Below, one piece after another: positions 35,817-43,040 of a stretch of 54,718 bases of DNA. Both the position numbers and the translations under genes were made by a program. Below the pieces are notes generated by a model, which was not told the origin of the DNA, ran no database searches, and saw nothing but the letters and a program-made list of their open reading frames with translations. Origin of the DNA: JBAZDC01 sp041654595 (GTDB lineage Bacteria > Pseudomonadota > Gammaproteobacteria > Burkholderiales > Burkholderiaceae_B). Numbering within the stretch: the stretch's first letter is position 1; every line of letters starts with the position of its first letter. Where the stretch lies: the NCBI GenBank assembly GCA_964551305.1, contig CAZKBT010000016.1, positions 1 to 54,718 of the forward strand, written 5' to 3'.

Positions 35817-38048
35817 ATGGAAGCCACCCTCGATAGCCGGAAGATCGCTCCGGATGATTTGCCCGTTTTCTGGCAAGCGATCGTTCGTCGCCTGCTCGAC
35901 CCCGGCGAGCCCGTCCTGGCCTGGCTGGAAACCGATCTCGACACCCATTTGCAGTTCAAAACCGGCCTGGTGGTCGTCACCGATCGCCGTCTGGCGGCGC
36001 TTTCACTTGACGACAATCAGGCCCGGTCCTGGCCACTCGCCCCGGAAATCAGCCTGCGCCACAGCGATCACGCCGGCGTCGGCATGTTGGAGTTGTGCGA
36101 CGCGCGCGCCCGTCTGGCCCACTGGCGATTCACGCTGGGCCGTAACGGCGCGGCCTTGCGGCTGACGGCGACATTTCAGGCCCGGCAAGCCATGACAGCG
36201 CGCCCGCAGGACGAGGCCGCAACGTCGAATGCGGGCGCCTCCCGTCCCCCCCCTTCGACATGGGCCTTGCTGCGTCTATGGCGGTTCGCCCGACCGTATC
36301 GTGTCGCGCTACTGGCGGGCCTGCTTCTGACCCTGGCATCCACCGCTGCGTCATTGGTCGCGCCATACTTGACCATGCCCCTAATGGATGACGTGCTCAT
36401 CCCTTTCCAGAACGGCAAGCCGATAGACTGGGGACTGGTGCGCCTGTATTTGGGCGGATTGCTGGCGTCATCGCTGCTGGCATGGGTGCTCGGTTGGGCT
36501 CGCACGTTTTTACTTGCCTGGGTCAGCGAACGCATCGGCGCGGATCTGCGAACCGCCACCTACCGCCACTTGCAGTCGTTGCCCCTGCAATATTTCGGCG
36601 GCAAGCGCACCGGCGACCTGATTTCGCGCATCGGCTCCGAATCCGATCGCATTTGCGTATTCCTGTCGCTGCATCTGCTCGACTTTCTCACCGACGTGCT
36701 GATGATACTGATGACCGCGGCCATTCTGGTGTCCATCAATCCGGAGCTGGCATTGGCTACCCTTTTGCCCTTGCCGCTCATCATCTGGCTGATCCATTTG
36801 GTTCGGGACAGGTTGCGCCGCGGGTTTGAAAAGATCGACCGGGTCTGGTCGGAAGTCACCAACGTGCTGGCCGACACCATACCGGGTATACGCGTGGTGA
36901 AGGCCTTTGCGCAGGAAAAGCGCGAGGTCACGCGATTTCGCGAGGCCAATAACCGCAACCTGGCCGTCAACGATCGGGTCAATGCCTTATGGTCGCTGTT
37001 TTCGCCCACCGTCACCCTTCTGACCGAAATCGGCTTGCTGGTAGTCTGGGCGTTCGGAATCTGGCTGGTGGCGGGCCACGGCATTACGGTCGGGGTGCTG
37101 ACCGCTTTCCTTGCCTACATCAGCCGTTTTTATCTGCGGCTGGATTCGATGAGCCGCATCGTTTCGTTCACCCAGAAAGCGGCGGCCGGCGCCAAGCGGA
37201 TCTTCGACATCCTGGATCAAGTATCGACCGTACCCGAGCCGGCCCGGCCCGTGCGCCTGGAAAAAGTGGCGGGCCGGATCGATCTCGAAAACGTCGGTTT
37301 CCGATACGGCAATCGCACCGTCATGCGCGGGTTGAATCTGTCCATCTCGCCCGGAGAAATGATAGGGTTGGTCGGCCATAGCGGATCGGGAAAAAGCACG
37401 CTGGTGAATCTTATCTGCCGTTTCTACGATGTAAGCGAAGGCGCCATCTATCTCGACGGCGTGGACATCCGGCGCCTCTCTCTCGCCGACTACCGCAGCC
37501 GAATCGGATTGGTCCTGCAGGAGCCCTTCCTGTTTTTCGGAACGGTCGCGGAAAACATCGCCTACGGCAAACCCGACGCCGATCGGCGCGAAATCGTGGC
37601 GGCGGCGCGCGCGGCGCATGCCCATGATTTCATTCTGCGCTTGCCGCACGGCTACGATTCCCTGGTGGGAGAGCGCGGCCAGGCCTTGTCCGGCGGCGAA
37701 CGCCAACGCATATCGATCGCCCGCGCCCTGCTTATCGATCCGGCGATCCTGATACTGGATGAAGCGACTTCCTCCGTCGACACGGCGACGGAAAAGGAAA
37801 TTCAGCGCGCCCTGGACAATCTAGTCAGAGGACGCACCACCATTTCCATCGCCCATCGGCTCAGCACGCTGAAACAGGCGGATCGCCTGGTCGTCATGGA
37901 TCGCGGCACAATCGTCGAGATCGGCTCTCACGCCGAGCTATTGACCCGCAATGGACATTACACTCGGCTGCATCTGGCGCAAGCGGAACACCCTGCCGAT
38001 ACATCCGCCGAAGAATGGGGGAAAGTCGACCATGCCGGAACGGTTTAG
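35817..38048 (+). CDS. ABC exporter-type protein of the cyanophycin cluster
   Basis: 743-aa fused membrane/ATPase ABC protein. Residues 1-120 form an extra N-terminal domain with GLVVVTDRRLAAL, resembling bacterial PH-like domains. An Ala/Pro linker, six membrane helices (about 155-450) and an ATPase follow with Walker A GHSGSGKSTLV, signature LSGGERQRISIARAL and Walker B ILILDEATSSVD. I recall this pairing with DUF1854 being annotated as cyanophycin metabolism-associated. The transported molecule is unknown; dipeptide or polymer-related export is speculation. The ATG at 35817 has no clear ribosome site. Confidence 0.9.
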   Translation: MEATLDSRKIAPDDLPVFWQAIVRRLLDPGEPVLAWLETDLDTHLQFKTGLVVVTDRRLAALSLDDNQARSWPLAPEISLRHSDHAGVGMLELCDARARLAHWRFTLGRNGAALRLTATFQARQAMTARPQDEAATSNAGASRPPPSTWALLRLWRFARPYRVALLAGLLLTLASTAASLVAPYLTMPLMDDVLIPFQNGKPIDWGLVRLYLGGLLASSLLAWVLGWARTFLLAWVSERIGADLRTATYRHLQSLPLQYFGGKRTGDLISRIGSESDRICVFLSLHLLDFLTDVLMILMTAAILVSINPELALATLLPLPLIIWLIHLVRDRLRRGFEKIDRVWSEVTNVLADTIPGIRVVKAFAQEKREVTRFREANNRNLAVNDRVNALWSLFSPTVTLLTEIGLLVVWAFGIWLVAGHGITVGVLTAFLAYISRFYLRLDSMSRIVSFTQKAAAGAKRIFDILDQVSTVPEPARPVRLEKVAGRIDLENVGFRYGNRTVMRGLNLSISPGEMIGLVGHSGSGKSTLVNLICRFYDVSEGAIYLDGVDIRRLSLADYRSRIGLVLQEPFLFFGTVAENIAYGKPDADRREIVAAARAAHAHDFILRLPHGYDSLVGERGQALSGGERQRISIARALLIDPAILILDEATSSVDTATEKEIQRALDNLVRGRTTISIAHRLSTLKQADRLVVMDRGTIVEIGSHAELLTRNGHYTRLHLAQAEHPADTSAEEWGKVDHAGTV

Positions 38049-38066
38049 CGAAAAAGGCGACCTCCA

Positions 38067-38540
38067 ATGAGCGCGAGCAACGACGACTTGTACTTGACCC
38101 GGGATCCATTCGGCAAACTCAGCCTGGGAATGGGCGATCAGGTTTATGACCGGGTCGTTCCCGTGCGCGGCTTTCCCATTTCATCACCCGACTCGGGAAT
38201 CGCGCTGGTTGGCGAAGACGGCAGCGAACTCGCCTGGATAGGGTCGCTGGACGAGCTTTCCGACGCGGCGCGCCGGCTTGTGATCGAAGAACTGGAGAAC
38301 CGCGAATTCATCCCGCGGATACGACGCATTCGCCACGCCTCCAGCATGGCGACACCCAGCACTTGGCAGATCGATACGGATCGCGGCGCCACCGCGCTGA
38401 CGCTGCGCGCCGAAGAAGACATACGCCGCCTATCGGGCGCGGCTCTCCTTATCGCCGATATTCACGGCGTGCAATTCCTGATTCCGCGCATTACCGACCT
38501 GGACAAGGGCAGCCGTCGCATACTCGACCATTTCCTGTGA
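38067..38540 (+). CDS. DUF1854 protein of the cyanophycin cluster
   Basis: 157-aa soluble protein of the DUF1854 type, which regularly accompanies cyanophycin synthetases. Visible segments are DPFGKLSLGMGDQVYDRVVPVRGFP near the N-terminus (given here in part), WIGSLDELSDAARRLVIEEL and FIPRIRRI, then a beta-rich C-terminal half with GVQFLIPRITDLDKGSRRIL. No catalytic motif is evident. It starts 18 nt after the ABC gene, so the two form an operon. Function unknown. Confidence 0.85.
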   Translation: MSASNDDLYLTRDPFGKLSLGMGDQVYDRVVPVRGFPISSPDSGIALVGEDGSELAWIGSLDELSDAARRLVIEELENREFIPRIRRIRHASSMATPSTWQIDTDRGATALTLRAEEDIRRLSGAALLIADIHGVQFLIPRITDLDKGSRRILDHFL

Positions 38541-38553
38541 CAAAGCATGCGTG

Positions 38554-39687
38554 CTAACGAGCCGGCGCGTCCGGCAACATCAACTGAGCGCTGCCCGGAC
38601 AGACCAAACGAGCGCATTCGCGGGTTGCGTCCATACAGCCACCCTGCCTGTAGACGCCGCGCGGATCCCGCACGCGCTGCATGGCGGCGAGTATCCGGCC
38701 GACGGCTTCCGGATCTTCGTACGAGCGCTCCACCCGCTCCGCCACGACGGACTCATCGACGCGCCAGACCCCATGCCGGTCTTGGAAAGCGCCGTCACGC
38801 CAGTGAAACAGCTCCAGGCATTTGCTTTCCAGCGTATAGGGATGCTCGGGCTTCCAGAAGTTCGTGAACAGGCCCCCGCCCAGATAAAATACCCAGGATC
38901 CCTCATAGCCTTCGGCATTGGCCGACGTCATGTCGGGGTTTCGGAACCAGACGCGGTCCCCGGGCACAAAATAGGTCAGCGGCAAAGGCTGCTCCAGCGT
39001 GCCGTACTCGGTCAAGAATACTTCGTGGAATTCGCCGGACATAATGGCGCGGATTTCCCACTGCCGCTGCAGCGCCCGCATCAGTTCGGGGTTGGACGAG
39101 GCGAGTTCCTGGGCAATCGCCAAGAGCAGAATATATTCCGTCGCTCGATAGCAGGAAAAAGAATAGCGCTTGCCGGCGTCTCCCGGCTGGGTCGCGTTGA
39201 CCAATGCGGTTATCAGGTCCTTGTCCGGGCGTACCGTGAATCCCGTCTCTTGCGCATATACCCAGTCGTCCTCGGGACGCTCGGCCTGTTCCGTATCGAA
39301 AGCCAGCGCCGTTCTCTGCGCCGCATGGACGATGTTCATCCGTATGCGTACCGCCGCTCGAAGCTCGGCCAGGCTCGGAAGCCTGAATCCTAGCGGCGAG
39401 AGCAGCATGGCGATCAGGATTTCCCGTTCGAGATCCCGTGGCGCCCCCGCGGCGGGCTCGATCACCCTGTCGCGCAAGCCCAAGGTATCCAGGCCCGGAG
39501 CAAGGCATGCCGCTACCTCGGCATCCAGCGCGGCATGCAGGATGCCTCCATGGCTACCTTCGATGAAGCTCAACCCGACCCGGTCTTCCAGGCCGAGCGT
39601 GTCGATCCACTGCGCCATGCCGCCGGCATCGAGGTGCAAGGCGTGCGTTGAACCGGACTCGATGCATATGCCCGCCGAATGGATCAT
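38554..39687 (-). CDS. Bacillus Tgl-like transglutaminase family protein
   Basis: 377-aa protein whose C-terminal 270 residues resemble Bacillus subtilis Tgl (245 aa), which forms gamma-glutamyl-lysine cross-links. Matching landmarks are ELRAAVRIRMNIVHAAQ (Tgl: ELKLRMNIVAAAK), YSFSCYRATEYILLLA with candidate catalytic Cys179 (Tgl FEC116), and GDRVWFRNPDM...YEGSWVFYLG (Tgl GDCLYFKNPEF...RGENVILLG). The acidic partners Glu115 and Glu187 of Tgl appear replaced by Ser, although a Glu lies two residues away in YEG. The comparison is from memory and needs a proper alignment. The start ATG 39687 overlaps the AzlD stop (ATGA); a longer frame to 39843 would run through azlD. Confidence 0.62.
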   Translation of the reverse strand: MIHSAGICIESGSTHALHLDAGGMAQWIDTLGLEDRVGLSFIEGSHGGILHAALDAEVAACLAPGLDTLGLRDRVIEPAAGAPRDLEREILIAMLLSPLGFRLPSLAELRAAVRIRMNIVHAAQRTALAFDTEQAERPEDDWVYAQETGFTVRPDKDLITALVNATQPGDAGKRYSFSCYRATEYILLLAIAQELASSNPELMRALQRQWEIRAIMSGEFHEVFLTEYGTLEQPLPLTYFVPGDRVWFRNPDMTSANAEGYEGSWVFYLGGGLFTNFWKPEHPYTLESKCLELFHWRDGAFQDRHGVWRVDESVVAERVERSYEDPEAVGRILAAMQRVRDPRGVYRQGGCMDATRECARLVCPGSAQLMLPDAPAR

Positions 39688-40025
39688 CCCATCGCTCCCA
39701 CGACCAGCCCGTAGGCCAACACGCCGCCAAGCGTGGCCCAGGCTATGGTTTTCAAATAGTGTTTTCCCAGCCATACGCCCGCCAAGCCGGCCAGGATGGG
39801 CATCCCCGCCTTCCAAGTGGGCATGGGGCTCAGCATGTCCCAAAACGACAGGACAAGCAGCGCCACGATGGCGGAAGGGCCGACGGCGTCCAGCGCATAG
39901 CGCCAGTTGGCGGGACGCGCGCCGCTCTTGCCATCCCTGTCGTGCCAGAGCATGGGCAAAAGCCGAATCAAATACGTGCCGATGCCGATGACGACGACGA
40001 TCCAGATCACTGTGCCGGTCTGCAT
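39684..40025 (-). CDS. azlD: AzlD-family branched-chain amino acid transport protein
   Basis: 113-aa hydrophobic protein with three to four membrane segments and the family-typical TYLIRLLPML near the N-terminus. It is the small partner of AzlC (YgaH to YgaZ) in export of branched-chain amino acids. It starts 14 nt after azlC and its stop overlaps the transglutaminase-like gene. A longer in-frame start exists but would extend into azlC. Confidence 0.88.
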   Translation of the reverse strand: MQTGTVIWIVVVIGIGTYLIRLLPMLWHDRDGKSGARPANWRYALDAVGPSAIVALLVLSFWDMLSPMPTWKAGMPILAGLAGVWLGKHYLKTIAWATLGGVLAYGLVVGAMG

Positions 40026-40039
40026 ATGTCGATGTCCCG

Positions 40040-40747
40040 CTAGGCGCCGCGCGCGCGGCGAAAACGCAGCAAGGCCCCGGCCAGCATTCCCGCGACGATG
40101 GCCCCGTAGGCCGGCAACACGGCCATGCCGATCAGCGTCATGGCCGCCGCTCCCGCCAGCACGTACCACGGGACGATGCCGCGGATTTCCAGCAACAGGG
40201 CGAAGAACAGCGCCGGCAAGACAAAGCCGAGGGTTTGGGCCAGGACCGCCGACGATTGAAGCCAATCCTTGCCGAAGTAAGCGCCCAGCGCCGTGCCCGC
40301 CACCCAGGCGAGGTAGGCGCCGAGCTGCAGGCCCGCATACCAGTATTCCCGTTCATGGCCGGGACGCTCGGCGAGCTTGCTGATCGAGGTCGCGAACACC
40401 TCGTCGGTCAAGCCTGCGGCCAGAAGGGGCGTCGGCAACCGGCGCGATGAGGAATCCAGGCGCGAGGCCAGCGCGGGGCCGTAGAACACATGCCGCACGT
40501 TCATGAGCAGCACGATGCCTATCACGCTGACGGGCGACCCTCCCCCGGCAAGCAAGGTGATCAAGATGAACTGCGCCGCGCCCGCGTATACGAGGATGGA
40601 AATCAGCACGGCCACCCAAGGCGCGAAACCCGCATGGATGGCCGCCAAGCCGAAAGAAATCGCCACAGGCAAATATCCCAAGGCGATCGAAAGGCTGTCC
40701 CTCAGTCCGTGGAAAAAGACGGGCCACGCGGATCGATGCGTCTTCAA
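40040..40747 (-). CDS. azlC: AzlC-family branched-chain amino acid exporter
   Basis: 235-aa inner-membrane protein of the AzlC/YgaZ family; AzlCD pairs export branched-chain amino acids or analogues. Family segments are SIALGYLPVAISFGLAA, YAGAAQFILITLL and MNVRHVFYGPAL, then GLTDEVFATS. The start is a TTG at 40747 that overlaps the upstream M23 peptidase stop (TTGA); no in-frame ATG exists near the N-terminus. Confidence 0.9.
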   Translation of the reverse strand: MKTHRSAWPVFFHGLRDSLSIALGYLPVAISFGLAAIHAGFAPWVAVLISILVYAGAAQFILITLLAGGGSPVSVIGIVLLMNVRHVFYGPALASRLDSSSRRLPTPLLAAGLTDEVFATSISKLAERPGHEREYWYAGLQLGAYLAWVAGTALGAYFGKDWLQSSAVLAQTLGFVLPALFFALLLEIRGIVPWYVLAGAAAMTLIGMAVLPAYGAIVAGMLAGALLRFRRARGA

Positions 40748-41607
40748 GGCTGAAACGCGCCTATGAATATGGCGGGGTCGACGCGCGTGTTGTTCAGGCT
40801 GACATTCCAGTGCAAATGCGGCCCTGTCGCTCGGCCGGTCGCGCCGACTTTACCCAGCTCCTGGCCGCGCGCCACCACGTCGCCCACCTTGACCGAAAAA
40901 GCAGAAAGGTGGCAATACATGGTGACGAGGCCTTGCCCATGGTCCACGAACACCGTCTTGCCATTGAAAAAGAAATCGTCCACGATCGTGACGATACCCG
41001 CCGCTGGCGCCTTGACCGGCGTCCCCTGCGGCACGGCGAAATCCAGCCCTGAATGGGGATTGCGTTCCTCGCCGTTGAAAAAGCGCCGCAGGCCGAACGG
41101 GCTGGAGAGCCTGCCGCTCACCGGCCTGTCGAGCAGGACATTGCTCGGCATGGCGTCACGAAATCGCGAATACGCCTCCATCTGGATTTTATATTCGCGC
41201 TCGAAACGTTTGACCTGTTCCGGATCGGGATTGACGTGGGCCTTGTTCTTCAAGGTGATGCGCTGCTCTTTGTACGCCTTGGCCTTGATGTCGAACGGCA
41301 CCGCCCGCTCCGCCCGCCCCTGCCGCACGCGGATGCTGGCCGGCCCCGGCTTGGCCTTCAGGTCGATGCCCACGAAAGCGACCCATTGCCGATCGGTGTC
41401 GCGCAGCACCATCAGGCGGTTACCCGCATAGTGGGCCAGCGGCGCGGCATCGCCGTCGCCCAACGCCAGAACGGCGACGCCGCCGGGCACCGGCTTGTGC
41501 AGCAAGCGCTGCATGTCGCCTTGCGCCACGGCCGGCGACGCGCCGAACAAAAACAGAAAACCAGAGATGACCACCACCCGCAGTCGGATACCGAATCGCG
41601 CAATCAT
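40744..41607 (-). CDS. Secreted M23 peptidoglycan endopeptidase
   Basis: 287-aa periplasmic zinc metallopeptidase of the LytM/M23 family. A signal peptide spans about residues 1-25 (GASPAVAQ). A beta-rich N-terminal domain (about 40-130) precedes the catalytic domain. The zinc ligands look complete: HSGLDFA (HxxxD) and GPHLHW (HxH), so it should be active, unlike NlpD at the other end of the window. ATG 41607 fits the signal peptide; upstream ATGs in frame lie toward the ATPase gene. It overlaps azlC. Confidence 0.9.
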   Translation of the reverse strand: MIARFGIRLRVVVISGFLFLFGASPAVAQGDMQRLLHKPVPGGVAVLALGDGDAAPLAHYAGNRLMVLRDTDRQWVAFVGIDLKAKPGPASIRVRQGRAERAVPFDIKAKAYKEQRITLKNKAHVNPDPEQVKRFEREYKIQMEAYSRFRDAMPSNVLLDRPVSGRLSSPFGLRRFFNGEERNPHSGLDFAVPQGTPVKAPAAGIVTIVDDFFFNGKTVFVDHGQGLVTMYCHLSAFSVKVGDVVARGQELGKVGATGRATGPHLHWNVSLNNTRVDPAIFIGAFQP

Positions 41608-41642
41608 GACATCGCTTACAGGAATGAGGGATACGAACACGT

Positions 41643-42326
41643 TCATGCCGCCTGCGCCGAAACCTGGCGCCCGGCCTGAAGGCGAATCTCGGTTTGACAA
41701 AGCGCGGCCAGCGCCGGATCGTGCGTTACCAATACCAGGGTCGTTCCATGCGAGCGATGAAGATCGAACATGAGCTCGATGATCATTTTACCGTTTTGCG
41801 CGTCCAGGCTGCCCGTCGGCTCGTCGGCGAACAGCACGCTGGGACGCACGACGAAGGCCCGCGCCAGCGACACGCGCTGCTGTTCCCCTCCGGAAAGAGT
41901 CTTGGGATAGTGCCCCAGGCGGTCTACCAGCCCCACGCGTTCCAACATGGCTTGCGCTTCGGCATGCGCCGGCTTGCCCGCCAGCTCCAGCGGCAGCATG
42001 ACGTTCTCCAAGGCGGTCAGATTGGGCAGCAGTTGAAAAGACTGAAACACGAAACCGACGTGCCGGGCGCGCAACGCCGCGCGCCCCTCTTCGTCCAGGC
42101 TGAACAAGTCATGGCCCAAGAGATGGACCTTGCCGCTGGTCGGCACGTCGAGCCCCGCCATCAGGCCGAGCAGCGTCGATTTGCCGGAACCGGAACTGCC
42201 TGTAATAGCTAATGCCTGTCCCTGGGCGACATGGAAACTGACATTATCTAAAATGGTCAAGGTGCCCGAAGAGTCCGTTACCTTCTGGCATAGTCCTTGA
42301 ACTTCTATGGAATGAATATAGCTCAT
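41643..42326 (-). CDS. ybbA: YbbA-like ABC transporter ATPase
   Basis: 227-aa ATPase of the LolD/MacB-type group, with Walker A GSSGSGKSTLLGLMAGLD, signature LSGGEQQRVSLARAF and Walker B VLFADEPTGSLD. Divergent pairing with tesA matches E. coli ybbA-tesA. In E. coli the large permease ybbP follows; here an M23 peptidase gene follows instead and no permease is in the window. The ATG (42326) overlaps the tesA ATG on the other strand. Confidence 0.88.
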   Translation of the reverse strand: MSYIHSIEVQGLCQKVTDSSGTLTILDNVSFHVAQGQALAITGSSGSGKSTLLGLMAGLDVPTSGKVHLLGHDLFSLDEEGRAALRARHVGFVFQSFQLLPNLTALENVMLPLELAGKPAHAEAQAMLERVGLVDRLGHYPKTLSGGEQQRVSLARAFVVRPSVLFADEPTGSLDAQNGKMIIELMFDLHRSHGTTLVLVTHDPALAALCQTEIRLQAGRQVSAQAA

Positions 42327-42987
42327 GAGTTTTATTTGGCCTTATCGTGCTGCAATGATCATCGTGGTCTTCCTGGCGCAAATGGCCGGCTCGGCCATGG
42401 CGCAACCCGCCGCGCCCGCATCCCGCGCCGTGAAAACCATATTGGTGGTGGGCGATAGCCTGTCCGCGGAATATGGGTTGCCGCGCGGCAGCGGCTGGGT
42501 GGAAATCATCGCCAAGCGTCTCGAAGACGAGCATGCAGAATACCAGATACGCAACGCCAGCATCAGCGGCGACACGACCAGCGGCGGACTGAGTCGCCTG
42601 CCGGCCGCGCTGGATCGGCATCGGCCGGATATTGTCATTATCGAGCTGGGCAGCAACGACGCCTTGCGCGGATTGTCGCTGTCCATGACTCGACAAAACC
42701 TGGCGAGCATGATCGAAATGGCCAAGGAACGCTCGGCGCGCGCGCTGCTGGTCGGGATGCATATCCCCCCCAACTACGGCAAGACCTATACCGAACAGTT
42801 CCATGCCATGTACGCCGCGCTGGCGGACAAATACCAGACCGGGCTGGTTCCTTTCCTGTTGGCAGGCATGGCCATGGACAGGTCGCTCTTTCAGGATGAC
42901 GGTATCCACCCGAACGCGGATGCCCAGTCCATACTGGCCGACAATGTCTGGAAAGAGCTGAAAGGCCTGCTGATCGAAGGCGGCTGA
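42325..42987 (+). CDS. tesA: SGNH esterase / lysophospholipase L1, thioesterase I
   Basis: 220-aa periplasmic SGNH hydrolase acting on acyl-CoA, lysophospholipid and small esters. The signal peptide runs to about residue 26 (GSAMAQ). The catalytic Ser is in VVGDSLSAEYGL, the block III Asn in ELGSNDALRG, and the Asp/His pair in DDGIHPNADAQ. The ATG at 42325 sits inside the CTCATGAG palindrome shared with ybbA; a second ATG at 42355 would still leave a workable signal peptide. Confidence 0.92.
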   Translation: MSFIWPYRAAMIIVVFLAQMAGSAMAQPAAPASRAVKTILVVGDSLSAEYGLPRGSGWVEIIAKRLEDEHAEYQIRNASISGDTTSGGLSRLPAALDRHRPDIVIIELGSNDALRGLSLSMTRQNLASMIEMAKERSARALLVGMHIPPNYGKTYTEQFHAMYAALADKYQTGLVPFLLAGMAMDRSLFQDDGIHPNADAQSILADNVWKELKGLLIEGG

Positions 42988-43001
42988 GCCTGTGCCGTTC
43001 T

Positions 43002-43025
43002 CGCCGCATCCGCCGGGATGCGGCG
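43002..43025. terminator. Hairpin between convergent tesA and ppiD
   Basis: Perfect 10-bp stem: 43002-43011 pairs with 43016-43025 around a 4-nt loop. It is centred in the 53-nt convergent gap. No U-tract on either strand, so it is either an atypical bidirectional terminator or a transcript-end stabiliser. Confidence 0.5.
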
Positions 43026-43040
43026 ATCATCGAGCCGGAA

